The notes under the pieces were generated by a model. That model made no database searches, had not been told where the DNA came from, and was given only the letters and a program-made list of their open reading frames with translations. A stretch of 64,000 nucleotides of DNA from positions 1 to 64,000 of the forward strand of contig JARKPK010000089.1 in NCBI GenBank assembly GCA_029975295.1, read 5' to 3'. The stretch's first letter is position 1, and each line of letters starts with the position of its first letter. A program made the translations under genes and the position numbers. This document shows positions 18,062 through 27,643 of this stretch, in pieces. The DNA is from Thermoguttaceae bacterium (GTDB lineage: Bacteria; Planctomycetota; Planctomycetia; Pirellulales; Thermoguttaceae).

Positions 18062-20296
18062 TCAGTCTCGCTGTCCAGCCGGGGCGCCGAGATGGCGTGC
18101 GATCAGGGCCAGCAACGCCTCGCGTCGAATTGGCTTGGTGGCGAATTCGTTGCAGCCGGCATCGAGGCACTGCCGCTTCGCTTCGCTGAAGGCATGAGCC
18201 GTCAAGCCGATGATCGGCATCGAGTATCCTTCGGCTCGAAGCTGCTGCGTGGCCGCGGCCCCGTCGAGCAAGGGCATTTCCAGATCCATCAAGATTAAGT
18301 CGTAGGCAAGCGAAGGCGATCTGGCGGCCGCGCAAGCCTCGTGGCCGTTGCATACACAGTCAACCACGGCTCCGGCCTTGCGTAAGATCAAGCTGATCAG
18401 CCGCGCGTTTTCGACACTGTCTTCCGCCAAGAGAATCCGCTTGCCTGAAAGATCGACCGGCTCCACTCGGTCGCCAAGGTTGAACGGCCCCGTCCTGCTG
18501 TCGGTCGTGCGTTCGCCAATCGGCAGTTGCAGGGTGAATTTGCTTCCGACACCCAGACGGCTCTCAGCCGTCAACGTTCCACCGAGCATTTCGGCCAGTT
18601 GACTGCTAATCGCCAGTCCCAACCCCGTGCCGCCGTACTTGGTGCTGATATGGCGATGAGCCTGAACAAACGGTTGGAACACGCGAGCCAACTGTTCGGC
18701 TGTCATCCCAATGCCTGAGTCTTCGACAACGAATGCGATTGCGTCCGCACAGTCGGAACTGCGGCCGACCCACAACCGCACGCGGCCCGATTCGGTGAAC
18801 TTCACCGCATTTCCCAAGAGGTTGATAAGGATCTGACGCAGACGGCGGGCATCGGTGACGATCGAGTCCGGCAGATCGTCCGCGCACTCCACGGAGAACT
18901 CCAGGCCTTTCCGTTTCGCCCGTTCTTGGACGATGGGGCGAACAGCGCTGATCGCCTCGAAGGGCGAGCAGGCTTCTCGGTCGATCGTCATGCTTCCCGA
19001 CTCGATCTTCGACAAGTCAAGCAAATCGTCGATCAGGCGGAGAAGATGGTCGGCTCCCTCGGCAATGGCTTCCAACGATTGGCGTCTCAAGTCGGGTTCC
19101 ATAGCGTCGTCGTGGCGAAGCATCTCTGCGTAGCCGAGGATGGCCGTCAACGGCGTACGCAGCTCATGGCTCGTGTTCGCCAAGAACATGCTTTTTGCCT
19201 TCGACGCTTCGGTGGCCTTCACGGCATAGGCCTCGATCTCGCGATTGGCCTGTTGCAGCGCGACGGTGTAGTCCTTCAGTTCGCGCTCGCGCGCGCGAAG
19301 CGCGTCGGTCATTTCCGCGGCCATGTGTTCGGCGAGGTCGCGGGTGTGATGGGCCGACCATAGCAATCCGAACAAAAGTCCGCTTACAGACAGTCCGGTC
19401 AGAAAAACGACAACCGGCCAAGTTCGATCGACGGACGCCTCAAAGTCGGGCAGCGACGAAACCTCGATCCAGTAAGCCGCGCCAAGGCCCGACATGCTCA
19501 GCGCCCGATTGAACACCGGGCAGCGTTGTGCCGGAGTCCCGGCCGATTGGTTGTCGAATAGCAACCTTGCCGCCTCGGGCGAGCCGCCGAACAGCCGAAC
19601 TCGCAATTGCGGCGACGCGTGTTCCCAAAGGTTTTGCGTCAGTTCGGCCAGATCGATGACCCCAACAGCCCACCCGCAAAGCACTCGTTGTCCGGCCTCC
19701 TCGGCGCCCTCCCGGTCAATGGAGTTCCTGCCTGCCCCCAGTTCCAATGGAGCATTCTCGGGAGACTCCGATTTCTCCTTCTGCTGACTGACGGAGTGAA
19801 TCATCACCAGATGCCGGCACCCCTCCGGACACGGCAGGACGGCCAAACCATCGGTCGTTCCCGGCCAACTTCCGGCGGACTGAGCCCTGGCGACAAACTG
19901 TGTCGCACGTTGAATTCGCTGCGAATGCTCGGAGCGCGCCCCGGTCTGCGCGCCGGACCACTGATACTTGGTATTCTGTGTGTCGGCATCAACAAACGCC
20001 AAAGCAGCCAATCCCGTGCGGCGTTGCGGAATCCGCAGCCCGTCAATCAAGGTGCTCCACTCGTCCGGATCTACATTCTCGCTCGCCTCAAACAACAGTC
20101 CAATGCTGCCGACCGCTTCTTCGCACCTCTGGAGTCTATTGGTCAGCTCCGCCCGAGCGAACTCGGCAAACATATCGAACTGGCGCTCGTGATTGCGATA
20201 CGCGTTGTCGCGCGCACTTTGCCAGGTGATGCTGGTCAGGATGAGCCCCAGCGCCAAGCCGCCCCACGGTGATATCAACGTAAGCCAACGCTTCAT
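18062..20296 (-). CDS. membrane CHASE-like hybrid histidine kinase
   Basis: The 744-residue protein has a first membrane helix (WGGLALGLILTSITW), an extracytoplasmic region of about 280 residues resembling a CHASE sensor domain, a second helix (WPVVVFLTGLSVSGLLFGLLW), a coiled coil, a HisKA phospho-acceptor (NTSHELRTPL), a HATPase domain with NLLGNAVKFT, DSGIGM and GGTGLGLAIS boxes, and a C-terminal receiver (acceptor Asp in LILMDLEMP, Lys in ATKPI). It should phosphorylate itself and relay to its own receiver; the output partner is unknown. I chose ATG 20296 because the transmembrane helix then begins near the N-terminus, although no strong ribosome site precedes it. The frame is open upstream to a TTG at 20443. 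Confidence 0.9.
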   Translation of the reverse strand: MKRWLTLISPWGGLALGLILTSITWQSARDNAYRNHERQFDMFAEFARAELTNRLQRCEEAVGSIGLLFEASENVDPDEWSTLIDGLRIPQRRTGLAALAFVDADTQNTKYQWSGAQTGARSEHSQRIQRATQFVARAQSAGSWPGTTDGLAVLPCPEGCRHLVMIHSVSQQKEKSESPENAPLELGAGRNSIDREGAEEAGQRVLCGWAVGVIDLAELTQNLWEHASPQLRVRLFGGSPEAARLLFDNQSAGTPAQRCPVFNRALSMSGLGAAYWIEVSSLPDFEASVDRTWPVVVFLTGLSVSGLLFGLLWSAHHTRDLAEHMAAEMTDALRARERELKDYTVALQQANREIEAYAVKATEASKAKSMFLANTSHELRTPLTAILGYAEMLRHDDAMEPDLRRQSLEAIAEGADHLLRLIDDLLDLSKIESGSMTIDREACSPFEAISAVRPIVQERAKRKGLEFSVECADDLPDSIVTDARRLRQILINLLGNAVKFTESGRVRLWVGRSSDCADAIAFVVEDSGIGMTAEQLARVFQPFVQAHRHISTKYGGTGLGLAISSQLAEMLGGTLTAESRLGVGSKFTLQLPIGERTTDSRTGPFNLGDRVEPVDLSGKRILLAEDSVENARLISLILRKAGAVVDCVCNGHEACAAARSPSLAYDLILMDLEMPLLDGAAATQQLRAEGYSMPIIGLTAHAFSEAKRQCLDAGCNEFATKPIRREALLALIARHLGAPAGQRD

Positions 20297-20760
20297 TAAA
20301 GGCCCATTCAGTCGGAAAACCAGCGTCTCTTTCGAACGGCTCGCCGTTGCGGAGCGGCAAACCATCCCATCAGGCGTCGCGCAGCGCGCACGCCCGGCGC
20401 GCTTGCCGCGGCAAACATGCCCATATTCGAGCATAGGCCACAATTCGCTTGAGCAACGGACGATTCACGTGGAGAACCGCAAGTAATCGCTTTGCGGAAA
20501 TCGATTCGCCAGAAACCAGCCGCATCCCGCCACAATCGTTCAGTTCGATTGATCCCGCACAATCCGAACGACCCCCGCCCCTTCCAGCCGAAGACCGTTC
20601 GTTTTGCTGATCGACGTTCAAGAGACCAACGGAAGCGGCTCCATCGATGCGCAGACCAATCGCGCAACGAGGCTGATCAACGGCGAGCCGGCTTCGGTGG
20701 GCAAAACGCGATTACGCGCAACTCGTCGGACCCCAAAGCACGGTCAATCAGTGACGGACC
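20297..20760. other. intergenic region
   Basis: This 464-nt stretch lies between mtnA and the histidine kinase, both on the minus strand. I see no gene, terminator or clear promoter. Part of it may encode extra N-terminal residues of the kinase if an upstream start is used. Confidence 0.4.
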
Positions 20761-21828
20761 TCAAGAGACGCCGCCGTTTTGCGGGCCACAAACCGCCCGA
20801 ACCGCCGCCTCGCCGACCGGCTGAATGACTCCGTTTTCGGTGACGATCGCCGAGATCAACTCCGCCGGCGTCACGTCAAACGCTGGATTGAAGACGCCGA
20901 TTCCTTCCGGCGCAATACGACGAGCCCCCCATTGGGTAACCTCCTGCTCATCGCGTTGTTCTATGGGAATCATCTCCCCGCTGGCGATGGTCAAATCGAA
21001 CGTGCTGGTCGGCGCCGCCACATAGAATGGAACCTGATGCGCGCGGGCGAGCACTGCCAAACCGTAGGTGCCGATTTTGTTCGCCGTGTCGCCGTTGGCG
21101 GCGATGCGGTCGGCCCCGACAATCACTGCCGACACCCGCCGCTGCCGCATCACCACGGCGGCCATCGAATCACAGATCAGCGTTACCGGCACTCCTCGGC
21201 GGTGCAGTTCCCATGCGGTCAAACGCGCCCCTTGAAGCAGCGGTCGCGTTTCATCGGCAAACACGCTGATCTTCTTCCCTTGCTCAACCGCTGCATAGAT
21301 CAGGGCCAGCGCTGTGCCGTAGTCGCCCGTAGCCAGTCCGCCCGCGTTGCAATGCGTGAGAACTGCCGTGCCGTCTGCCAAAAGTTTGGCTCCATGTCGG
21401 CCGATCGCTCGGCACATGCGGCCGTCCTCTTCGCAAATGGCATGGGCCTCGGCCAGCACCGCCTCGCGCCACTGACTCGCCGGGAGATCGCCAAGGCGTC
21501 GTGCCGCCTTCTGCATCCGTTGGAGTGCCCAAAACAAATTCACCGCTGTTGGACGGCTGCCGGCAAGCCGCTCGGCCGCCGCGTCGAGCCGCGCGATCAA
21601 CTGCTCGACCCTGCCCGAAGCGCCGCGCAAGCTCAAGCACACACCATAGGCGGCGGCAATTCCAATCGCCGGCGCCCCGCGCACCTGAAGCGTTCGGATT
21701 GCATGCCACACCTGATCGACTTCATGACACTCGATCTCCACGAACTCCACCGGCAAGCGTGTTTGGTCGATCAGACACAAACATCCATCGACGCCCCCCT
21801 TCCAGCGAAGGGTTTGAAAATCCATCAT
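20761..21828 (-). CDS. mtnA: methylthioribose-1-phosphate isomerase
   Basis: The 355-residue enzyme of the eIF2B-like superfamily converts 5-methylthioribose-1-phosphate to methylthioribulose-1-phosphate in methionine salvage. Seen: TLQVRGAPAIGIAAAYGV near the N-terminus, the catalytic Cys region THCNAGGLATGDYGTALALI, and the catalytic Asp in VIVGADRIAANGDTANKIGT, followed by PFYVAAPTSTFDL. Tandem ATGs occur at 21828; AAGGAAGCG precedes them. The length is normal. No other methionine-salvage gene is adjacent. In bacteria lacking the full pathway, MtnA can serve a salvage shunt for methylthioadenosine or 5-deoxyadenosine by-products of radical SAM enzymes, and a radical SAM gene lies divergently next door; the link is speculative. 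Confidence 0.93.
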   Translation of the reverse strand: MMDFQTLRWKGGVDGCLCLIDQTRLPVEFVEIECHEVDQVWHAIRTLQVRGAPAIGIAAAYGVCLSLRGASGRVEQLIARLDAAAERLAGSRPTAVNLFWALQRMQKAARRLGDLPASQWREAVLAEAHAICEEDGRMCRAIGRHGAKLLADGTAVLTHCNAGGLATGDYGTALALIYAAVEQGKKISVFADETRPLLQGARLTAWELHRRGVPVTLICDSMAAVVMRQRRVSAVIVGADRIAANGDTANKIGTYGLAVLARAHQVPFYVAAPTSTFDLTIASGEMIPIEQRDEQEVTQWGARRIAPEGIGVFNPAFDVTPAELISAIVTENGVIQPVGEAAVRAVCGPQNGGVS

Positions 21829-22149
21829 CGCTTCCTTTTATTCTGAAGTTCGACGGTCGGGATCAATAAGCTGTTCGTCCGCGGCCTCCACGGCGCCCCG
21901 CTATCGAAAAGCAACAAGCCCGACCATCGGAAGGCCGATTCCGCACGCCGCAGCGCACCGGCGAAACGACCCGCGTTCCCCGCCAATCGGCAGACAACAT
22001 TGGTCGCCTTGATGCGGCTTGCAACCGACTTCGCCACCTGGTGAAGCGGCGGCAACGCCCAGCACTCAAGGCCGATCGGCGAGTTCTGAAGGTATCAGTC
22101 GGCAAACAGGGCTGTCAATGAGGGAGCAGACTCCCTGCTCACGCTCAGA

Positions 22150-22199
22150 ATAGCCCAACGCGCCCAACCAACAGAATCTCTGTTTCCGCGCAGGGCTAT
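22150..22199. other. structured stem-loop in the mtnA/ygiQ spacer
   Basis: Three stacked helices are visible: ATAGCCC/GGGCTAT (outer), GCGC/GCGC (middle) and ACAGA/TCTGT (inner, 3-nt loop), 16 bp in total within 50 nt. It could be a leader structure or a protein-binding palindrome. A TTTTG follows about 7 nt later on the plus strand, too weak to call a terminator. Confidence 0.4.
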
Positions 22200-22272
22200 C
22201 CGGGCATTTTGTTGTCTCTCCAACGAGCAAGGGGCGCTGACGTGCGGCCTGATCTTTCGCCGAGTCGCGCCC

Positions 22273-22278
22273 TATAAT
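22273..22278 (+). promoter_or_regulatory. candidate -10 box for the ygiQ-family gene
   Basis: A perfect TATAAT lies 166 nt before the chosen start codon at 22445. A recognisable -35 is poor (CTGATC region near 22250). It argues against translation starting at 22277. Confidence 0.4.
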
Positions 22279-22444
22279 GGGAACGGACGTCGCGGGACCT
22301 TCAATTTGCCGGGTTTTGTTCCGCGACCTCCAAACGCCGCGAGGTTCTGGCGCCGTTGCGACCGCGGTTGCATCGCGTTCACTGCTTCACGGGGCGTCGG
22401 ACATCCACTGCCGTTTCCGCATGCAGCTTTACGGTTACCGTCCC

Positions 22445-24616
22445 ATGCCGCAAGCCATCGAAGAGCATCGCGCCTCGCCGCTGCCGATGTCGGCGGACGA
22501 AGTGGCTCAGCGCGGCTGGGATGTTGTCGATGTGGTGTTCGTCACCGGCGACGCCTACGTCGATCACCCCAGCTTTGCCATGGCGTTGTTGGGTCGGGTG
22601 CTCGAAGCCGAGGGGTTCCGCGTGGCCATCCTTAGCCAGCCCGACTGGCGATCATGCGCCCCGTGGCGGCAGTTTGGTAGGCCGCGGCTGTGTTTCGCGG
22701 TCAGCGCGGGCAATCTCGACTCGATGCTCAATCACTACACAGCGGCGCGCAAGGTTCGCAACGACGACGCCTACTCGCCCGACGGCGAGCCCGGCCGCCG
22801 GCCCGATCGCGCAACAACTGTCTACTGCCAGCGAGCCCGCGAGGCGTATCCCGATGTGCCAATCATTGCCGGCGGGGTTGAGGCCAGCTTGCGACGCATT
22901 GCACACTACGACTACTGGAGCGACAAGGTTCGTCGGTCGATCGTTTTCGACGCCAAACCGGATTTGCTCATCTACGGCATGGGCGAGAAAACGCTGTCGG
23001 CCGTCGTACGCGGACTGGCTCAAGGCGCAACGATTTCCCAATTGCGCGGCATCCGCGGCGCAGCGTACCGCATGGGGGCGCGCGAAGCGGCCGCTTGGCG
23101 GAGCGAATACGAATCGCTTCCGCCGGAGGCTCGCTCCGCCCGGCCGGCAGCGACACCCGCAGCTCCGACGCCGCCCGCTTCGACACCGGCAGCCGAGCCG
23201 TCCGACAAACTGAGCCAAGCCTCGGACAACGCCCCCGACATCGGCCCGCCCGTTGTCGTCCAGCAGCAGTTCCCCGCGCCGCCGCCACCGCAACAATCCG
23301 TGCTGCTTCCCAGCTTCGAGCAGGTGTCGGCTGACAAGAACGCGTTTTGGGAGATGACGCGGTTGGTCGAGCGCGAATTGAACCCGTTCTTGGCTCGGCC
23401 CTTGGTACAGTTTCACGGCCGCGAGGCTGTCGTTGTCAACCCGCCTTCGCTGCCGCTGAGCAGCGACGAACTCGACCGCGCGTACGATCTCCCCTTTACG
23501 CGCAAGCCGCACCCAAGCTACGGCCGTCGCAGCATTCCGGCGTTTGAGGTTGTCCGCAACTCCATCCAGATAGTGCGCGGCTGCTTCGGCGGATGCAGCT
23601 TCTGCTCGCTCACGGCCCACCAGGGACGAATCATTCAGAGCCGTAGCCCCGGTTCGGTGTTGGCCGAGGTCCGCCGTGTCGCCCGCGAGTCGTCGGGGGT
23701 AATCAGCGACTTGGGCGGGCCAACCGCCAATATGTATGCGATGGGTTGCTCCGACCCCGAAGCGGCCGCGCGATGCCGGCGGCCCAGTTGCCTGTTCCCC
23801 AAGAGATGCAAACTGCTTTCAACCAATCACGGCCCGCTGCTCAAGCTGCTTGAAGCCGCGGCAAATGTCCCTGGCGTCCGTAAGGTGCTGATTGCCTCGG
23901 GCATTCGCATGGACTTGGCGTTATGCGACCCGAGATTCATCCGCGCCGTTGCCCAAAAACATACCGGCGGCAAGTTGAAAGTTGCGCCCGAACACTACTC
24001 GCCCGGAGTATTGGCACGAATGCACAAGCCGGGCATCGAGGCCTTCGAGCAGTTTGCCGCCGTCTTCGCCGAGGCCGCATCAGGCGCGGGCAAGTGCGAA
24101 CAGCTCGTCCCTTATTTCATGGCCGGCCACCCGGGCTGCTCGCTCGACGACATGATTGAGTTGGCTCTCTATCTGAAACGCACGGGCTACCGTCCTGAAA
24201 AAGTGCAAGACTTCATCCCCCTGCCCATGGAGCCGGCCACGTGCATGTACTACTCCGGCCGCGATCCGCGCACCGGAGAAGCGGTTGAGACGGCGCGCGG
24301 CGAGCGGTCTAGACGCCTGCAACGGGCACTGCTGCAATTCTTCAGGCCGGAGAACGATGCCGACGTTCGCGCGGCGTTGGAACTGGCCGGACGAACCGAC
24401 CTGATCGGCGATGGCCCCCAGTGCTTGATTCCGACACGCCCGCCAAGAAAGGCCGCGGCAACGCGTCGGGCTGGGGCCAAACAGCTTGCCCGCCGCGAGA
24501 ACGCCCCTCCCCAGGCGAAAATCAAGAAGCCCGCCACAGAACGCAACGCGCCGAAAGGCTATCGCCCCGGGAGAAGCACGGCGCGACGCCAGATAAGACC
24601 AAACCGCAAAAAATGA
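22445..24616 (+). CDS. ygiQ: YgiQ-family radical SAM protein
   Basis: The 723-residue protein matches the UPF0313/YgiQ family. The N-terminal part PLPMSADEVAQRGWD, then VTGDAYVDHPSF, aligns with the family start, so I chose ATG 22445 rather than the frame opening at 22277, which overlaps a TATAAT. The radical SAM cluster is CFGGCSFCSLTAHQGR (C-x3-C-x2-C). Downstream are SDLGGPTANMY, a Cys-rich stretch (CRRPSCLFPKRCK), LKVAPEHYSPGVLARM and PYFMAGHPGC, all typical. About 60 Pro/Ala-rich residues (near 270-330) form a linker absent from most relatives. The C-terminus is Lys/Arg-rich. The biochemical role of the family is not established. It is probably monocistronic. Confidence 0.9.
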   Translation: MPQAIEEHRASPLPMSADEVAQRGWDVVDVVFVTGDAYVDHPSFAMALLGRVLEAEGFRVAILSQPDWRSCAPWRQFGRPRLCFAVSAGNLDSMLNHYTAARKVRNDDAYSPDGEPGRRPDRATTVYCQRAREAYPDVPIIAGGVEASLRRIAHYDYWSDKVRRSIVFDAKPDLLIYGMGEKTLSAVVRGLAQGATISQLRGIRGAAYRMGAREAAAWRSEYESLPPEARSARPAATPAAPTPPASTPAAEPSDKLSQASDNAPDIGPPVVVQQQFPAPPPPQQSVLLPSFEQVSADKNAFWEMTRLVERELNPFLARPLVQFHGREAVVVNPPSLPLSSDELDRAYDLPFTRKPHPSYGRRSIPAFEVVRNSIQIVRGCFGGCSFCSLTAHQGRIIQSRSPGSVLAEVRRVARESSGVISDLGGPTANMYAMGCSDPEAAARCRRPSCLFPKRCKLLSTNHGPLLKLLEAAANVPGVRKVLIASGIRMDLALCDPRFIRAVAQKHTGGKLKVAPEHYSPGVLARMHKPGIEAFEQFAAVFAEAASGAGKCEQLVPYFMAGHPGCSLDDMIELALYLKRTGYRPEKVQDFIPLPMEPATCMYYSGRDPRTGEAVETARGERSRRLQRALLQFFRPENDADVRAALELAGRTDLIGDGPQCLIPTRPPRKAAATRRAGAKQLARRENAPPQAKIKKPATERNAPKGYRPGRSTARRQIRPNRKK

Positions 24617-24864
24617 AAGGCGGCTCAGTCGGCTGGGGGATCGCAATCGGCCGCGGCGCATCAAGGGTGGTCGTTTGTCCGAAGGCGGAATTTTGTTCAG
24701 CGACCGCAGGCGATGAAGCTATCGGAGGTCGCCGCGACGGTAGTGATCGCGTCATGCGATTTCTAAGCGCATCGAGGCGTTCGCAGTGTAGATGGTTGTT
24801 CACTCCTTCAGTACGACAGCGCAGACAGCCCGACTGCGTGGAACAGTGCTGACATTCTCCCCGC

Positions 24865-25149
24865 CTACGACCATCGGCTGTTTTCGTCCACCCAGCCGAT
24901 TGCCTCCCAGTACCAATAGACAGCCAGCAAGAAGATCAGGCCCGGCCAGAAACCGATCGCCGCCGTGCCGAACAACAGCAGCAGCGAAGCGGCCAGATAT
25001 CCCCAGGCCGTGCGTCGCGTCGGTATCTTCCAGAGGCCGATACGCACCCAAAGCGGCCAATCGTCGCGCGGACTCGATATGCGCGACTCCGTTTGCGGCG
25101 ATGAGAACGGGTTGAGCCCCTCAGACCGACTCGGCAGCGACGAGGTCAT
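24865..25149 (-). CDS. small membrane protein of unknown function
   Basis: The 94-residue protein has a polar N-terminal half and a C-terminal hydrophobic region with two probable membrane helices (YLAASLLLLFGTAAIGFW and LIFLLAVYWYWEAIGW), rich in Trp and Tyr. ATG 25149 was chosen from three close starts (TTG 25167, ATG 25155, ATG 25149). It converges on the YgiQ-family gene. I recognise no family. Coding is supported mainly by the coherent membrane pattern, so certainty is moderate. Confidence 0.6.
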   Translation of the reverse strand: MTSSLPSRSEGLNPFSSPQTESRISSPRDDWPLWVRIGLWKIPTRRTAWGYLAASLLLLFGTAAIGFWPGLIFLLAVYWYWEAIGWVDENSRWS

Positions 25150-25544
25150 AGGCATTCCATCCAACAACGCAGAGGTTGGCCGTCTCCCCCAACGGATTCC
25201 GCCCGTGCGGAAAACAACCGCGGGCGAACAGCACCCTGCGGTCGTTCAAAAGGCAAATCATGCGCCGAGTCGCCTGAAGGGAGAAAGACCGCGGTTTTTC
25301 GGCCCAATCGCCGTTGTTTGCGTTGATTTTCGGAAACGTAGGCCAACCCCGCGACGCCCAAAGTCATCGTCGATTCCGAGGCGGACGGCGGCAGAGACGA
25401 TTGCCGGCAAGACGCCGGGCGCAACAGGCGGGCGATTCGTCGGCGACCCCGCGGTCAAACCCGGGTAGTCAAACCCGGGCATTCGATCTCGGCCGTCGAT
25501 CCTACGCGTTCAACCCGCCGAGGCGGTCAACCTGCGGTCGCCAC
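25150..25544. other. intergenic region with a 14-bp tandem repeat
   Basis: This 395-nt region has no supportable gene. A repeat GTCAAACCCGGG occurs at 25454 and 25468 (period 14 nt), close to the stop of the downstream-strand uridylyltransferase gene. Short Pro/Arg-rich frames here were rejected. Confidence 0.4.
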
Positions 25545-26975
25545 TCACGACAGAGCGGCAGGATCGACTTCTACCGGCCCATCGGGAGAGAAGTAGGTGG
25601 GGCGAACAACTCGGGCGCCGCGGGCCGATTTGCGCGCCGCCTCGTCCGCATCGAGCGCCCAAAGCGGCGAGATTTCCACTGCCGCGGTTTCCGAAAGTCG
25701 AACGCCCGCGTCCGAAAGCCAGCGGCGATGCAAGTCGATCATCCGTTCACGAACCCACTGCGGCGAATCGGTGGCCGATCCCGGAGCGTTCTTCAACGGC
25801 GAGAAGGCCTCAGCCGGATCGACCTCGACAACCAATCCCTTTCGAGCGTGCGGCATCAGGTCGAAAATGAAACGCTCGAACTTGATCGCATTGGGTGCGG
25901 GCGGATCGATCCGGCGACCTTCATCGTCCAAGAAGGGCACGCGCTTATGGGCCAGATGGAACGGCAACGCTTGCCGATCAGTCACCGAGCGGCGGAGCAG
26001 GTCAACATTGATCACATGCACGGCAATGCTGCCGGCCCAAACCATCAGCGAGCCATCGGCCGAGCGAAGCTGCGCGAACTCGTCGGGCAGGTCGCTGTAC
26101 TCGACAACATGCAGTCGCCCGTCGACCGAAACAACGTTGCCTACTCGGTCTTCCGGCGATCGTTTGGCGACGACTTGCGACGACATCTCCGCGCCGCGAA
26201 GCAGATGCAGCCCGAGAAACCACGGATCGAGCGCAGCCGCCAAGGGATTATCGACCTGAAAGTAGAGAATGTGCTCGATCCCGCGCCGAGCCAATTCATC
26301 CAAGCCGCCGCTGCGCGCCAGCGCGGCAGGCATGCCGCCGTGGCCGTCGGGGCTTTCGGCTACGTGATCTTCGGCGTCGAGCAGCAAACGGCCGTCGGCG
26401 GCCGACACCGCGGGCATCGTGCCCTGACAGAAGATAAACAGGTCTTCGGCCGGCAATCCGAAACGATCGTTTCGAGCGAGGAACTCGCGCGTCTCGGCGT
26501 CGGTGGCCGGGCTGGTCATCACAAACAGCGGAAGCCCTGCGCCGCAACGACGCGAGGTGGCAAGCACCTTTTCCACATGAATCTGAAACAGCGTTCGGCG
26601 CGAGAGCGGCCCGATCGGGAACAACCCTTTGGGGTGCTCGAAGCCGAGCCGGGTTCCCTGACCGCCGGCGACCACCATTGCTGCCGCTCGGCCTGCCGCC
26701 AAGGCCGAAAGCCCCACCGAAGATGCCTCGGCCGCAAGCTCCGCCCGATCGGCCAACCGAATCGCCGGCAGCGGCTCCATCCGCTCCAACAATCGGCCGA
26801 AATCGGCAACGTCGCCGCGCCGGGCATACAACCGGGAAATTTCGGCAAAATCAATGCGGGCAAGTTGCGACGCCAGCGATGTGCGATGGCTTTCGCTCAA
26901 ACGGTCCCAGAACCGCAACACGTGCGATTGCCCGAACGGACCTAAACGATTGAGCAGTTCATCGCGATCATTCAT
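25545..26975 (-). CDS. UAP1/UGP2-type UDP-sugar pyrophosphorylase
   Basis: The 476-residue protein belongs to the UDPGP family (eukaryotic-type UDP-N-acetylhexosamine pyrophosphorylase). It carries the nucleotide-binding signature VVAGGQGTRLGFEHPKGLF, the sugar-binding segment LPLFVMTSPATD, QVDNPLA with the metal-binding Asp, and KFERFIFDLMP. It would make a UDP-sugar (UDP-GlcNAc, UDP-GalNAc or UDP-glucose) from UTP and the sugar-1-phosphate in the cytoplasm. I chose ATG 26975; the upstream ATG at 27038 is possible, but neither has a strong ribosome site. It follows yraN by about 200 nt on the same strand and may be the tail of that cluster. Which sugar it uses cannot be read from sequence. 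Confidence 0.88.
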   Translation of the reverse strand: MNDRDELLNRLGPFGQSHVLRFWDRLSESHRTSLASQLARIDFAEISRLYARRGDVADFGRLLERMEPLPAIRLADRAELAAEASSVGLSALAAGRAAAMVVAGGQGTRLGFEHPKGLFPIGPLSRRTLFQIHVEKVLATSRRCGAGLPLFVMTSPATDAETREFLARNDRFGLPAEDLFIFCQGTMPAVSAADGRLLLDAEDHVAESPDGHGGMPAALARSGGLDELARRGIEHILYFQVDNPLAAALDPWFLGLHLLRGAEMSSQVVAKRSPEDRVGNVVSVDGRLHVVEYSDLPDEFAQLRSADGSLMVWAGSIAVHVINVDLLRRSVTDRQALPFHLAHKRVPFLDDEGRRIDPPAPNAIKFERFIFDLMPHARKGLVVEVDPAEAFSPLKNAPGSATDSPQWVRERMIDLHRRWLSDAGVRLSETAAVEISPLWALDADEAARKSARGARVVRPTYFSPDGPVEVDPAALS

Positions 26976-27178
26976 AGCCGATAATGTAGCAGGAGGGGCA
27001 GTCTTGCCAACCGGGCCGTCCGTAACTGAATCGGGCATGGCTTAGTTCAGCCGACACGTGGAGGCCGCAGGCTCGCCTCCGATCGAGCCCGCGTGTTCAT
27101 CCCGAGAACGAGCACGCAACCGATTCGCGCGTTCAACGCACAATCGGCCCACGGCTTACAACTCCGTTCTCACGGGGG

Positions 27179-27643
27179 CTACGAGAAGAACCCCTCGCAG
27201 CCGACGGCCTCGAAGGCGTTGCGCGTCAACTCGATTTCGGGCTGCCGCGAAGAGGGCGGCCATACGATTGCAACCACATCGAACCGGCAAGGGCGATCGA
27301 GAAGCCGGTGCCGCTTCAGATAGAGCAACGCCGCAAGGGTCATGCGGCGCTGCTTCCGCAAGTCGACGGCTTCGCCCGGCAGGCCCCGCTGGTTGGAAAC
27401 TCGAGTTTTCACCTCGACGAAGACGATCGTCGAACCATCCCAGGCCACCAGATCCAACTCACCCTTTGCGTAGCGGACGCCCCGGGCGACGATCCGATAG
27501 CCCAGGCGTTGCAGAAACCTCGCGGCGCACTTCTCGCCCGCCCGCCCCAAATCGTCGTCGCCGAGTTCCGACGGCGGCGGCCGCCGGCACGCGTTTGCCA
27601 ACTTCCGCCCCAGGGAACAGACCAAGCCCCAAAGCCCGCCCAC
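27179..27643 (-). CDS. yraN: YraN-family (UPF0102) nuclease-like protein
   Basis: The 154-residue protein matches the UPF0102 family, which has a restriction-endonuclease-like fold. Seen: GRAGEKCAARFLQRLGYRIVAR at about residues 33-54, then the catalytic-type motif GELDLVAWDG...IVFVEVKTR with conserved Asp, Glu and Lys, and RMTLAALLYLKRH. It sits downstream of rplS, its usual position in many genomes. The role is unknown; nuclease activity is inferred from the fold. The frame covers the whole domain with an added 30-residue N-terminal stretch. Confidence 0.9.
   Translation of the reverse strand: MGGLWGLVCSLGRKLANACRRPPPSELGDDDLGRAGEKCAARFLQRLGYRIVARGVRYAKGELDLVAWDGSTIVFVEVKTRVSNQRGLPGEAVDLRKQRRMTLAALLYLKRHRLLDRPCRFDVVAIVWPPSSRQPEIELTRNAFEAVGCEGFFS

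Larger units (their letters stand above)
21829..22444. other. divergent intergenic region between mtnA and ygiQ
   Basis: This 616-nt region holds a structured stem-loop (22150-22199) and a perfect TATAAT (22273-22278), both listed separately. No gene is supported. An ATG inside TATAAT (22277) opens the ygiQ frame but cannot be the translated start if that box is the -10 element. Confidence 0.5.

Noticed and set aside
25454-25480. GTCAAACCCGGG tandem repeat as a CRISPR or mobile-element trace
   Set aside because: Only two copies with a 14-nt period; too short for any array or element call.
25314-26945. 543-codon plus-strand frame antisense to the pyrophosphorylase
   Set aside because: It is a shadow of a GC-rich gene whose minus strand has the UDPGP signature.
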